Below are positions 23,501 to 38,500 of a stretch of DNA of 64,000 nt, piece after piece. Within the stretch, counting starts at the first letter, position 1; each line of letters begins with the position of its first letter. The stretch comes from Cinclus cinclus (taxonomy: Eukaryota; Chordata; Aves; Passeriformes; Cinclidae), in assembly GCF_963662255.1 (NCBI RefSeq), contig NC_085072.1, positions 6,907,001-6,971,000 of the forward strand, in the 5' to 3' direction. The translations under genes were made by a program, and so were the position numbers. The notes beneath the pieces were generated by a model, which did not search any database, was not told the origin of the DNA, and saw only the letters and a program-made list of their open reading frames with translations.

Positions 23501-26500
23501 TGCCTTATAGCTTGCAAATGAAAAACAAGGAGAGGTTGGCAGTGGTTGTGAGATATTCACTGCAGGTGTTCCAGAACTGGATTTGATGTTCACTGTGATT
23601 TGCAGCCTCTTCATTAACATGGATTCATCTGCAATCCAGAAATGCTTGAGCAGCAATGGCTCAGGCCCAGGGCAAACCCAGGGCTGCTCATCCCTGTGTT
23701 CTGATGTGGCAGGGCAGTGACTCAGAGCAGTCCTGGCTCAGCCCTTGGAGCAGGGGGTCCGGATCCAACTCTCAGCTTCCCTCACACTCCCTGCTCCCCA
23801 GTCCTGCTCCCTCAGGCCTCTGGAGCTTCCTTGCTTTCCTGCAGCTGCCAGTCTTCTTTGGGGTGTTGGGCACTGCTGCCACAGGCTGGCATCAGTCTCA
23901 GGAGGCAGAGCCTACCTTCAGTTAAACTCTAGAGGGTTTTTACAAGCTGTTGCCATTGTCTTTCCCTCATTTTAATGGGATATTTCATGGTGTCAGCAGG
24001 CTGGGATGGCCTTAAAGCAGAGCAACTCATACCCACCATACCCCAGCTGCTCGGGGGGGCTGCCTTCCAGGGCAGGGAAGGAGGGAGCAGCACTCTCTAT
24101 CTCCCAGACACGGTTCCCAGCCACAGAAGCCGATGGTATCAGGTCTCCAAAGGCCCTGCCATGATCAGCCTCTTGTTTCATAAGCAGCTCCAGTTCCTGC
24201 GACCTGCATGTCTGGGAAGGGCGCGGCCAGCGCTGCCTCCCTCGGGGAGAGCTTCCCTTGATGAAAGCACCTCATTATACAGGGCAGGCTTTTTGCCCCA
24301 CTTGTTCCCATTGAGACAAGGAGCTCACATCCAAGTGGAGGAGGAAGGCAGGAGAAACAGCAAGTCATGGTGAACATCCTCTACAAAAGGACTCTGGTTT
24401 CCCGTGAACAGAACAAACTACTCTGGGCTCTGTCTGCACCTCCTGTTTTGTAGCTGAGACTCCTGATGAAATGAGCCAGGAAAAGTCCAGGACAATGGGA
24501 CTGTTCTGTGGTAAAACAGATATCAAAAGAAGTGGGAAGTGCTTGTTTTCCCCACATAGAGAATTCTGTCTTTTTTGTCACCTAAACCCTAAATCAGTTT
24601 GTTTTCTCTGGAAGCCTCAAAACTCTAAAGGTGAAATCTGTCCAGTTTCCTGGTCTGAGATAAACACTGTTGGATTTCACTAGTGCACAAAAGAGCTTCC
24701 ATATTTTTTGAGAAGAGACTTAGCAAGAACAAAATTATTAAAAATTAAAAGCTCCTAGAAAAGTATTTTGCATGTAATTTTTTTTTCTGCACCTTCTCTT
24801 AGTCAAAGAAAACTTTCTCAAGGAGAATCTTTCATTAACACTATTGTAAAGAGCATGAATTCAGCTCATTGTAAGATGATTTAGATGGCTTCAGCTTTTG
24901 CCCACAGACACAAGTTGCAGTCAGTCCCTGCCTGATGACTCACCTCAAACAACCTGTGGCATTGAAGAACACTTCTGGGTCAATAATTTCTCGTGTCCTG
25001 TTGCAGCTGCTATCAGACCAGCCCGAGAAAGGGATGATAACACAGTCTGTCAGTACAGGCAGAGCCTCCTGTATCAACTCTTCCTTTAGTTCATCAGTGG
25101 AGGAGAGGTTCCAGAGCAGTCCTAGGAAGTACATGGGACAGAAGCTCAAGCACAGGGTCATGTGCACTAGGAGCTTTGTTTAGGTCAGGGTGATTCCAGC
25201 ACCAAAATCCTTCTTCCCTTCACTCCTCTGAGCTGAGGGTGCAGAGGCTGCCTGCAACCCTGGTCCCTGTCCACCCCCATGGGAGACAGGCAGGATGGGT
25301 CCATGTGGAGGTGGGCACTTAAGCATCCTCCCTCCTCCCAGAATTGCTGTTTATTGCTATTAGGTTGCAGGGGACAGCAGCATCTCTCCAGGAATCGTGG
25401 AAAGGCTTGCAACAAAAAACTTGGGACACAACTGAGGGTAACCCACACCAAAAATCTCCCATCAATTCCTCAGGCACAGGTGAGGCACCAAGGAGAGAAC
25501 CCAGCCAACCCTTCTGGGGTTGGCAGCTCCCTTGGCCATCCCTGGGAACAGCACAGGGGCCAGAGTGCAGGGAGATGTGGCAATGGCAGGATGGCCATAA
25601 CTGGAAGGGGACCTGGGGCAGGTGCTTTCCCACCGGGCACTTAGGAAGTGAGCAACCCTTATGGAACATGTAAGAGCCAGGACCTCCCGTGCTTTCTGAC
25701 TGAAGTCACCCTTTGGTGCAAGAGAAGAAAAGCCCCTCTCTGTGCTAGGGTAGCCTCAGGGCTATGGACTCCAGGCAAAGGGAGCCAGGCCCTGCTGGGG
25801 CCAAGCAGACTGCCGGTACCTGTGAGCTGTTTCTGGATTTCTGTGTTCCCTGTCCTGCGGAGGAGGCCCACACACTCCCTGATCCCGTTCTGCCGCCGTG
25901 TTTCTATCTTGTTGGTGGGGTTCTTGAACACCAGGTTCCGGAGGGCCCCGGCTGCTGCCCGCTGCACATTCTGGTTCTGGCTGCGGAGCAGCTCCACGAG
26001 CTTGGCAATGCCCCCCAGCCGATAGACCTGGCCAGGAGAGACATGGGGCAGACATGGGACATGAGCATGGAGCTCTGGGACAGACACAGGACAGACACCT
26101 GACATGAGCATGGCACCAGGACAGACACAGGGCCATCAGCACAGAGCACAGGACACTGCTGGGACAGGGACACCCAGAACTGCCCCAGCAGTGCCAGAGG
26201 TCAGACAGCCCATCCTGAGGGAGCTGGAGAAGCAGAGCTGCTAGGAAACGAGGGCCAGAGATGACAAGTCTGGTTCAGGCACAAAGCTCCTGGCCTGGAG
26301 GTTGGAGCAAAAAGCTTCAGCTGCAGGAGTGATTGTCTGTGAGTAATGGCCACGGACAGAGTCCTTTGCCGATGGAAATGTCCTCCTGCAAACTTTCACC
26401 CACCTCCAGAGTTTGCAGTGAGCAGGAATGCTGCCCTGCCTATGTGCAGAGGCCATTTATAGCCATCTAATGACAGGCTGTGGTCATTTATCTGCATCCT

Positions 26501-29500
26501 GAGATCACAGGCTGAACTCAGAGGGATGGTCATGGCCAGTGTCACCACCCTTGAGGCCAGCCAGAGGCAGTGGAGGGAGCCCAGACCTGCAGGACACCAC
26601 ATGGAGCTTTGAAGGGGAATCCCTGCAGCCGAGCTCTCCAAGAGCTGAGTGCTCCCAGTGTGGGATGTGCTCTGCACCGGCCGTGATCCCACCCGGAGCC
26701 CATCCTGGCACAAACACCCCCTCGGCTGAGGCTTGCTGACAATGGACAATGAATGAGCACCTTTCGGGAGGGAAGGAAAACAAGGGTGTTCTGGGATGAG
26801 TCACCGACCTGCTCTGGCACATCTTTCTGGGAAGAATGGGACGGCCCAGTGCTCACAGAGGGCTTGCAACGGTAACAAAGGGTGTGGCCACCCCACAATG
26901 GGCCACCTGAATCTGGGCTGGGCATCTGCACTCATCCAGGCACAGCCAGGGCACAGGGGCACAGCCCCACACCCGGCCAGCACTTCCAGCTCCACTGTTG
27001 TGCCAGGACAGGGAAAGCCACCTCTAAAGGGTTGGCATCTCAGTAAATTCCAGGGTGGGGATAAAGTTTGATGACATCCTTGCTGCAGCAGATCCATCCT
27101 TCAGGCTGCCTCTTTGCTACATGTTGGCAAAGGAATTGAGGAGGGAGAGCATCAGAAAAATAAACTGGGCTATAAGAAGGGTTTCTCTGTGGTCAAGTAT
27201 CACAGAATCACTGAGGGGTTTGGGTAGGAAAGGGCTTTACAACACATATTGTACCAACCTCTGCCATGTCCAGGGACACCTTCCACTATCCCAGGGTGCT
27301 CCAAGTGCTGCCCAACCTGGCCTTGGACACTTCCAGGATAGGGCAGCCACCACTACAGATGTGCAAAATTATGTTTGTACATGATCATTAATTAACCCAT
27401 TAGCTCAGGTGGCTGAAATAGTCTGGAAAAGGGCTGTGAAAAAGGCTGGCAAAGGTCTGCAGGGTCACTGACCAATGCCCAGCAAAGGTCACAGCGGGAC
27501 TTAAAGCAGCTTTGTCTGGCAAACTCTGCAGCTCCGAGATAGTGAAAGACTGATGTGGAACTGGGTGCAAGATTGATGTGGAACTGGCTGCAGGTGCCCT
27601 CAGGAAAGGACTCTGGATGGCAACTTCCACACTGTCAAACCCCATCACCCTGTGCCACAGCAGCTTGTGGTGACAACAGGAACAGCCTCCTCTGCTACCC
27701 AGAAACTATACCAGGCATTAAATCCTGACCAACTGCTGTTGTGAGAAATTAATAGCTGAAAAATCTATTTAATAAATACCTGAGCCTGACTAATGAAGTA
27801 TAAAGAACCCTTCAGAAAACCAAGGGAACCTATGAATCCTTGACACTAAGGAAAACCAATCCCATCCCTCTCTTGTGCCATCAACCCCAGTGTGGCAAAA
27901 GAGCACTGGAGGAGTCTGTTCACCTCTTGTTTGGCAGACTCATCCTGGAAGCAGGTGTGCTGCAGGTAGTAAGCCCCCATGGCCTGGTACTTGTCATCAG
28001 AGGAGCAGAGGAGCTGGATGGCCTTCTGGATGGTCATGGTGCCAGCATCAATCTCATCACCACAGATCCTGTGTCAAAGAGAAATACAGAACTGGGTGAG
28101 TGCTCAGCCAAGACACCTAAGTCAGCACTGAGAGTCACTGGGTAGGAATCAGTGATAAAATATTATCACATTGCCATGTAGAGCACACGGGGCACCTCTA
28201 GTGGATTTCTCTGTCTCAAAAAGAGAGATGGTAAAAGATGGAAAAGACACAGTGAAGAGCACTAAGGGTAATAAATTCCAGATCCAGTCTACCCACAAGC
28301 AAAGGAGACAGAAAATGAAAGCTGGGTTGAGGTGGTGGATGTCTGGTCATGTCCAAAGTGGAAGTTCAATGAACAGAGACCCAGTTCACTGTTCCCCAAA
28401 TAAAGGAGTGAGTGGACAGGAGTGAAACCATCTGCCAGGTCGTGAGGACAAGGTAACACAGGCAGGTAGTTTTCCCACAGCATGAGATCTTTTGATGTGA
28501 GAGGTGGTGGAAGCAGAAATGTAAGAGCAGTTGATGGTCTGGGGAAGCTCAAGCAGATCCCTCAGGAAAAGGCCTGTCTGGAGTGATGGGATGGACAAAT
28601 AGGCAGTTTATGAAATGTTAACAATAGCTCTGAGACATCCTGCTCCCAGGGGATGTTCACACTGGCTGTCTCCAAGCTCTTCTAAAGGCTGACCACTGTC
28701 ATCATCCCTGTTAGAGGTAAAGAATGTGCCTGAAACTTCAGAGGAAGGATATTAATTCCTCTGGCTCGAGGCAGAACTAGAACCTCAGGAGAAATACAAA
28801 CATCTGAAGGTTCTTCCACTTGTTTAGAAATGTGAAGGTCCTGCTTTTTTTTGGCTTGCTCTTATTCAGTACCATCTGTGATGTTTTAACCACATAAAAT
28901 TAGAAAAGGGTCTGAACTTTCAGGGAGGTCTGAACTGCAAAGCTTGTCTGTGCTTCCAGTTATAGAAATTAATGTAATTGGAAGTTCCTGTCTCCTCTCA
29001 GCACCCTTGCAGCTGAATCCTGCAGAGGCTGCATGGGGATCTCACAGCAGTGGTGGCTGCATTAATTTGCAAAGTCCAGGACTGAGGAGAGTCAGACCCA
29101 AACTCCTGTTTGGTTTTACTGTCAGCAGTGATGGGATACAAATGGGAAAGGCTTCATTAGAAGTGGATGAAATCCAGAAGTGTGAAGGCTTTCCCAGCCA
29201 CTGAAGTCATGGCTGTGCCTGGCTGATGATGTTCCCTGGGACTGATGGGGAGTTTTACCTGGAGATCAGGAAATCAGTCCCTGACTGAACCACATTTATT
29301 TATACACATTTTTGCTGCATGTCATACCAGGGAGTGACTCTGTAGAGGAGCTGCTTATATTCAGGCAATGCCATAGACCAACAGAACAGTGATTTTTAAT
29401 AAGTTCTTCAAATGTACCCGTTACATTTGAAATTATAAATGTCACCACAAGACAATAGCACTTCGAAGCATGGGACAGCAGAGTTGCTTTGACTGCACCA

Positions 29501-32500
29501 AAGAAATGTAAAGAATAAATGTCTGGAAAGAACATTTGGTCACCATCAGGAGCACTTACAGTGGATAAAACATTTATCCTTATGAATCCCAGGATTCCTC
29601 TCCACACAGCACAGAGCAGGGAATAATATGTACAATTCCACAGGGAATTTCATACAAAAGGCAGGACTGAAGGACTCTGAAGGACTCTGGTCTCCACTGC
29701 CCTCCCTGGCATAAAGTTATACCCAACCTGCATGACTCATTCAAGCACCTGTGGAGTCAGTGGAAAGAAATCAGTGCTTCCAAAAACCACCTTGCCTTTG
29801 TCTTGGACATTTTTTCTAGGAAAGGAAGCCCTACCCTCTAGAGACACCTCTGCTTCTCTTGGTATGCAGGAATGAGAGACAACAGTATGGGGTTGGACCT
29901 TAAGCATTCCATGTCTAAAGCTGGGTAAACTTCATTCCACTTTTATTTCTATACTTCAATAAAACATCACTTCCTCAAAAGACTTTTCATCAGTTTGAAC
30001 CCAAATAAAAACCTGGCACCACGCAACTTCCATTAAACTTCCAACATGGAGACACAAAACTGGAAAGACAAAGTAAACTAGAAATTATGGAGCCCCAGAA
30101 ATTCCTGGGTTGGATCCAGGATGCAATTTTCTCTCAGTTTTTTTCATGCTCCTGAGATGATTGAGCTGAGAACTGATGGATCCTGCACCAGGGAGGGACT
30201 TCTCCTTTGGGAAATGGGACCTGGACTAGAGGTGTGGGAAGAGAGGCAGATTGGTAAAAATACCAGGTCTGTGGCCATGTAACCATAGTGATCTATTTTC
30301 CTGTACAATTATTGAACCAGATGCACTTTTTCTGAGACAGAAGGTCCAGCTTTTTCTGTCCACTTGGTCCAGCTGCTCAAGGAAGGCAATTTTCTTTACA
30401 TCCACTCCATAGAGGGACAAACCCTCTCCAGCTGGGAAAAACTGGGGATGCAGGTGCTGTTCTGTGAGAGAAGATTGGGAAGGTTCCCTTTTTTCTGCTG
30501 TCTCCTCAGCAGAAATTCACAGCAGGTCAGCATCCAGGCTTCATTACAATGTCCGTGAAACAGCAGGGTTTTCTTCTATCTGAGAATAAAATCACCTTGG
30601 CAAAGTCCCACAAAGGGGGGAATTGTTCCTCAGCCAGTCAGGGATATTCCCAACCAGATTCACACTGTGGGAACAACAACCTGCTTCAAGAGAAACTCTT
30701 GGACTGAGACATCTCCAGCCTGGGCAACGTGTCTGGTAGAAGAGCTTCAAAGGCTGTCCTTCCACAAGAAAGAAGCAGACTAGGAAGAGACCTCAGCTGG
30801 AAATTTTTCAGTGGAGACAAAGAAGATCAGATTCTGGAGTGGAAGGCAAACAAATACTGAAGAGGATCAGTATCAGAAAAAGGCAAATTCCCTTATGTTT
30901 AATGAGTAGATTGTTTTGCGTTAATTCCTATCTAAGTCACCATCCTGCTTGTTAGGGCTACAAGTCCCAAGAGAGGAGGAAGCCAGAAAACTCTTAACGA
31001 ATTCCATTGTTCATTAATTAAATCAGAGTAGAGACTCAAAACAGTGTTTAGCACATCCCAGCATTTTATCCCAAAAAAAACAAGCCAAAATGAAGGTGCT
31101 TTTCATCACAGTCGTTTCTGCTTTCACTGCGTGGCTCAGCCCCGAAGTATTACTGTTTTGATATTGATCACCATTAATTACCCCAAAAGACAAGAGATGG
31201 ATCAGAAAACACCCTTGGTACATTACCTATTTCTATAACTCCTGTCCTTCTCTCTGTTTGCACTACTTCCAGGGAAGCCGATCTCAGGGGGGAATGGTTT
31301 TGGGGGACACATTGTCCCTGAGCTTTAGCCACAGCACAGGGACTGCAGCAGGTCAGCTGGGGCCAGGTCAGTGTCACCAGAGCCAAATATGAAACTAAGA
31401 AAACCCAAAGGCTTGCCACAGTCTTTACTGCCCCCTCCACAGCTGCCAGCTGAGGCATCCAAGACCTTTGACAGAGCAACTCTGAGATGTTACAGATTCC
31501 CAGGTGCCTGGAGAGACACTTGCTTCCACAGGGTCTCTAATGAGGTGTTTCAGTCTCCTCCACACAGACTACTCCAAATGGAAGAGCATCCACATCTCCC
31601 AGTGGGGCCAAAGGTAAGTGTGGGTTTGCAGGTGGCCATTAGAGGCTTCTGATCCAGATCAGCAAACCCTGAGCCAGAGACTGCCTGCAGACACCCAGCT
31701 CCCCATTCTGTGCTCCCAAAGGAGAATACCCCCAGTCCTTGTCCAGGGGTGGAATGAGTCCAGGCTCTCAGCCATATTTCCAGCTCAGACATCTGGGATT
31801 CCCTGACATCAGCAAGAGGTGTTGACTTTATTAGGGGGCAGATGCCTCAGCTCAAACAGAGGCATTTCCTGAAGTGGTGTGACCAGCTCAGGCCACTGCA
31901 GGGCCACAGACACCAAGGCCACCAGCTTGCCCAGCCCTGTCTGTCCCATGTGGCCCTGAAGCACAAAGTACAACAGCTCGAAGCAGAACTAATACAATGT
32001 CAGTCCTTGGTGGACACAGCTTTCTTGTACCCCAGGTTCCAGCTGGAGGGGCACAAAGACTCCAAATTTCCTAGGAGAATTAAACATTCCATTGTTTGTT
32101 ACTGCTTCTCATCATTGCTCCCTGATGACCAAGCAGGATGAAGAAACTTTTATCATGAGTGGGCATAAATAGTATCAATAACACCAATAACATTGCAACA
32201 TGTAATTTAGGCAAAAGCTGCCTGCTCAGGGTGCTACCCTGTCACCTGGGGCATGCTGCAAGTGCCACCCAGCAGAGGAAATGGTTAAAAGTGGACAAAC
32301 ACGGGTTGTCTCCACCAGCTGCTGGAATCACTGGTGCTGCAGCTTCCAGGGCGAAATGCTGCAGGTCTGGGGGATGTCACAGGAGATCAGGAAGGAGAAG
32401 GGTTCTGTGGAGAAGAGGGAGTCCTGGACACCAAGAAAATTCCTCCAGCTCTACCAGACTCCAGAGAGCTGTATTTTGGCAATGTAAGTGCTGCTCATTG

Positions 32501-35500
32501 AGAGCAGCCTATCGGCAGGAGCCACTGGAACAACCCTGAACATCTGAGCCCAGGCCAGAGGTGCTGAGCTTGAAAATGTTGATCCAGATATGACATAATG
32601 ATTACCAAGGCTCAAGTCTCTGAGTGGTTATAGAGAAGTATGTCTGGAATCCCAGAATCCCAGATGTTGGCAAAGACCTTGGAGACCATCAAGTCCACCT
32701 GTGGCCAACCCTCACCTTGTCACCCAGCCCAGTGCCACATCCTTGAGCACCTCTCGGGATGAGGACTCCACCACCTCCCTGGGCAGCCTCTTCCAATGTA
32801 TAACAACCCCTTTCTGTGAAGAAGTTCTTCATGGAAGAAATGGAATGGACATGAGAAGGTCCCTCTCTGCTCACTGAGGCAGGATCATGACAACAGGGCT
32901 GGTAGAGGAGAATAAACTGCATGAGTTTTCAATTGTGTTCAACCTCCTGATGTGACAAACAGTGCAGAACTCAGATTTCATCACCAGAACCAATAGCATG
33001 GGGTGAGTAAACCCCTCTGACGTGATATCAGGGAATCATAGAAGGCTTTTCCTGAAAAAATTTTAGTGTTACACTGCTCATCAGGCAGCTGGAAGAAAGG
33101 GGCTTTGGTCAGAGTTGCTGCTATAAGAGGGAGGACTCTGAGGGATATCAGTTATCAGAGGCAGCTCTTCCCTGTCTCACACAGCCAAAGCCAGATCAAT
33201 AAATGGCAGCAATCACATGGTCAAGAAGAGTTGCAAAAATTAAATAACTTGGTCAGCAGATGCAGAGGGAGTGCTCAGCACAGACAGTTTGACAGTTCTT
33301 GCACACTCAGAATTTTGATACCCACACACCACTCTCACCACCAAAGAACATGCAGTAACCAATGTTTCCTCTCACACCACCCAGGGAGACCAGATCCACA
33401 GCAGAGAATGCCTGAGAAGCACCATTATTGAGCCACTACTGACACCATCAAGGGGCATTACAGAGTTTTGTACCACAGACAGACCCAGTGGATCACAGGT
33501 CTCACTGCAATCCCTCTCACAGCAATGGAAATCACCCCATGGATCACTTCAGTTCACCCCATGGATCATGAAATCCACCCATCCTCAGAAAGCATGGAAA
33601 GCACCCAGCCCTCCCCCGGCTCTTGCAGGCTGTTTGCAAGCCTGCAGACAAGACATCCAACACATCCCAAAACAGGAGATCTGCAGCACAAAACCACAAA
33701 TTCTCTATTCAAACACAGAATTCTCTGTCACAAAGGCACGAACTCCACCTGGAGAATGACCAGAATGCAAGGACAGAGCCCCAGACTGGGAACTGGCAGC
33801 AGCTGTGACCCAGCTGAGCCCTGTCCCTGCATGTGGAGGTTAATAATGGGGTACCTACAAGCAAAGCTCTCCTTACTCAACATCAGGGGAGCCAAGGGAA
33901 GATTGAAATCTCCAAGTGGAGAATCCTCCAGACACAACAGCCCTACACAGCAAGGAGAGCCCAGACATGTTCCTGACCCACCTCAGAAGCCCTTCCCCAA
34001 CAAGAGCACATTGAGAGCAAGGCCAACAGTGCCCTGCAAGACACTTCTGAGAGCTAAGAGTTATCCAAAATAGTAATTTTTCCAAAGATGACAACTCCTT
34101 TGTATGTCTCCAAAGCTTTCAGGACAGCTGCTCTCAACCTCCTCCCCTCTGAGCACAACTTCTATACCAGGTGTCCCCTGCACCAGTCCAGCTCTGAAGA
34201 GCTTCAGGCAGAGCAGGGGCTGTGCCACAGCCACATCAGATTCACCCAGGGGACACATCCATGAGCCCACAACTCGAAGCCCAGACTGAAGCCTGACTTG
34301 AAGCCTGGGGTTTCCACAGCAGAACCAGTTCTGCCAGATGAGCCGTGCCCCAAGCCAGGACTGTGTAAATGGAACCACTCCCTAACCAAGGGCAGCCTGA
34401 GCTGGAGAGGATCCCTCACAACAGCAGCTCTCCTCTCATAAAATGCCATCTTTCTCCAAGTGACCTCTCCAAAGCCATGACCAATACCCTGAGGTGGCTT
34501 TGCCCAGAGCCTGCCAAATTGCTCCAAAGCTGTCTCCTCCCTAGGAGAAGGCAGCTTCAGCCTGGAGTTCAGGCATCCTGCCATCCTTCCCACTATACTT
34601 TTCTGATCTTCAGTGAAAAATTCCCTAGAACAAATCACTTCTAGTTTGTGTAACAGCCCTGGTTTCTGTTCCAGAGGATTTACAGAGCTGCTGACAGCAG
34701 CAAGCCAAGGCCATCAGTGCTCTGGGCTGGTCAGGGCTAATTGGCATTTGTCGAACATAGAGTAACAGGGCACATGGGCAGCCAAGGAACATGATAATGT
34801 TCTAATGGGACAGTGACGTTTCTTGGCATCCATGCTCTGTGACACACCTCCTACTCAATCCCAAAGGAGGGAGGCTTAGCCAGAGTAACCTGGGACATTC
34901 AGATGTCAAAAAGGGCATGGTTTGGCTCATGCTGCTGACGGGGAAGGGGATTTTCTCAGTATCTCCATCATTCCTTTGGGCAATGGCTCAACAGTTTCAG
35001 GCCTTTTGTGGGAGTTGTGACAAAGTCTGTGAGCCCTGATAAACAGTCTCACACATATCCTGCACTGGAAAATTTCTTTTTGGGACCAGGGACCCCTAGG
35101 AAAGAGTTTGGGAGCTTTTAGGGATTGTGCAACAAAATTCCCCCTCTGACAGGGAGTTGTGAGAGCTTCTGGGCTGGCACAGAGCAAGTCCTGCGTTATG
35201 GTGCAGCAGCCCTGGGGACTCTTGTGGAAGCTGCAGCCCCTCCTTCTCCAACTTTCACTGCAATGTTTTGCAGTTCAAAACATGCAGACCATGGCCTTCC
35301 AAGGCTTCCAAGACTATGGTTTGTGCAGACCAAGTCTCTCCCAAAACTGCAACCAAACGTCAGTGCTCCAGAGCTGGAGGTAGCACAGGGCATTGGGCCA
35401 GTGTTCAGTCACCACCCAAACCAGGTGATTGTCAGTGGGAGCTCTGCTGCATTCACAGGTACATTCTTGGGAGGGTCTGAGCTCTCTGCCGTGTTTTACA

Positions 35501-38500
35501 TGCCCTGTGCTTGTAGGCAACATCTACAAGAAGGGATCTGATGATCAAACATGATGGACCATGCTACCCTTATATATTTCCTACCCCAAATGGGACTGGA
35601 TGGTCTGGACAGGAAGGAATTGAACAGCTTCCACTGGCTCCTGATTAGTCAGATTATTTCAATTAGGGTATTCATTTCAATTTATGACTCAGTTTTTTTC
35701 TGGAACCCAAATCAGAAATTTGCAAATGAAGCAGGGGCTGGGTGGAAAGAAAGGAGGGAAACACCACTGCTTAGTAGGCTCTCAGCTCTGCTCTGAGTCA
35801 GATCCTCAGGATCTCACTCCTTCCAAGACATTTTTTTTTTGATAAGTTTTCGGCCAGATTGAAGCAGGAGGACAGCCAGGAGAGACACCCTGACTGCACA
35901 CCAGGCCTTCTGCTCTTCACCCCCCCCGCCATCCTCATATTGTTATGGGTCAATGCCACCACAGACACTTGAAGGATTGTGTTGCCTAATATCACAGACC
36001 TACAGCAGAGACACCTGCACTGAGCCAGTTCTATCAGTTCCCCTCCACAGCCCAGGAAACAAAGCTCTTAAGAGTGAGCCCTCTGACCCACTGTCAGTGC
36101 TGCAGGATGCACCGTAAGGGCTCTCCAGTGGCTCTAAGGCAGCTCAGGGCTCTGATGGACAGAGCCGCCCAGCACTGCCCACACTCCCTCAGGCTCAGAG
36201 CACTTACTTGGAGCTGGACTGGGGCTGACCGTAGACCCCGTCCTGCTTGCAGCTCATCATGGGCTGGGCATAGACCACGTCGGGCTTGTTGCTCGAGGGG
36301 CAGGACAGGGCTCGTGCTGGCATTTTTTTACTGGTCCTGCTGGTACCCTGCTGGGTGCTGCAGCTGCTGTAGATGCTCTGGCGGTTGAGGGTGGCCTTGT
36401 GCTCGGCCCGGCCGCCGCCGTGGGCCTTGCGCAGGGTTCCGCGGGGCGGCTCGCAGTACAGGTCGGGCTCGCTGCGGCTGCTCTTGATGTTCTGCACGAA
36501 GCAGTAGTCGCTGCCAGCCCGGGGGCTGCACAGGGCCTTGCCGTGGGCCCGGCTGGCCCAGCCCTCCATCTGGCTGTAGGAGCTGTAGCGCCGACTCTCC
36601 ACATCCCGCTTCAGCGTCCCGTTGTACAGCTGCCAAACACCAAACACAGCGGGTTAGGGCTGAGCTGCAGCTCTGCGCCGCCGCGCCCACCCTCGCTGGC
36701 TGTTACTGCTTTCCTGGGCCTCTCAAGCACTTTCGTGCCCAAAATTTTTGGGACGTTATCCAACCTGCAGCCCTTACAAAGGTGCCAAACCCCACCTGGA
36801 TTTCAGGGACACTGAGGGATCAGGATGTGGGATCCAGGAGCTTCAAAGCAGAACTTGTTATAACTACATATTATGTTATTGGCTTTTCACAAATATTAAA
36901 ATGAATGCTGAATGTATAATGTTGGAACACTTTGCTGAATTAATATAGTTTATTTTAGTTCTGCTATTAACAAAACTTAGAAATAGTAGTGTGATAAATA
37001 TATTTTTTTCTTGGACTATAACACAGTGATGTAAAAAGCTTTTGTTCATGTAACTAACTCAGAAAATAGTAAAAAAAAAATTAAAAAAAATTCACATTCC
37101 TAGATTATCCTATCTGAATTAAAACAGAGGTGACAAACAGCAAAACTGCAAGGAAAAAATTTATTGATCTCCGTTGTCAAAGAGTACACCAACAAGAAAG
37201 AGCCACAAAGAAAAAAGAAGCAAAAATGTTGATTTACAGATTAGAAGGGATAATTTTAAATAATGCATGAAAGGTCTATAAATATGCAATAAGTTAATGC
37301 ATTTAACAAAATGTTTTCTAAGTTAAACTGTGCTCTTTGTGAAATGCCAAGCACCTGGCCGTTGTAACCTTTTGCTTTATTGTCTCTTATTGTCTTTTAT
37401 TAAACTTTTTTAAATCTACCAAGAAACTAAACCTTGTTTTTCACAAACTGAAAGCTGAAATGTGACCCTGGCAATAGAGAAAGTGCTTTATTCCCAACAC
37501 ACAGGGTCTAACCCACCGTGTAACTACAGGAGCTCAGTGCACATCTCTCACCATCATGGAGCTTGATGCCCCATTCTGACCTTCCAGCAGCGCCTGCATT
37601 TATTTTTAATTTCCTTATGCTCTTTTCTTCACCTCCCATCTGTTAGGTCCTTAGAAAGGGAGTAAAGGGAGTGAAAAATGAGTAAGAAGGGACTCTTGAA
37701 TCAAACTGTGCCAAGAAACAAGTGGAGACAATTAATATCTGCTTATGAGTTACAAGGCGTGTAGTATCTGCTCAGATAATGGGATGCTCTGGGAACAATG
37801 GGGAATGTGCAATAAAAATTGAGATGACTAAGACAGGAGGTAAAAAAGAAAGGATAAAAGATGGTAAAATAAACCATCTACAATTAGGAAAACAAAAAGA
37901 TGGCTTTAGCTGTCCTGCTCTCAGTTCAAAATGCCTTCACCAGAAGTCCTCCAGATTTGCATCAAGTTTGCCACACCAGGATTGAATTCAATCTTCTTCT
38001 GCAATGTTAAATCTTTGGGATGTCATTGCTGGCTTGCAGGAGCCTGCAGGGTTATGTCCCAGTGAGAGACAGCTGGTTCAGATGTGTAGACCAGAAAGCA
38101 AAAGAAATTAAACTGTTTTAGTGCTGTTTGCCCCATGATGCTGAGTTTGTGCTCTGCATCCCCTCAGCAGTCTGGCAAAGAGATCTCCAAGACATACAGC
38201 AAAGAGGGATAAAAAGAACTAAGGAATAAAACTGCCTGCCCCATTCCCCTTTGATTATCCTGGGAAAACTCATCCCTGGTCTCCTGTTGGATCAAACTGA
38301 TTTTTTCTCATCAAACTCTAAACAGTGGCACTTTGAGTGTCGCTGTTTGCAAAGGGCACCCAAGGGTCCCTTTGGCTGGGAGAGAAAAGTCAACACTGGC
38401 TCCTAATAATTTCATTGGAATTGTGAAATGCCTGTGCCTGGTGTAACAGTTCATGTCACTGGAAAAAAAAAATCCATATTTCCTAACCTAGAAACTCTAT

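Noticed and set aside
33531..33569. Duplicate CACCCCATGGATCA in intron 3
   Set aside because: A single short direct repeat with no further structure; likely chance or minor slippage.
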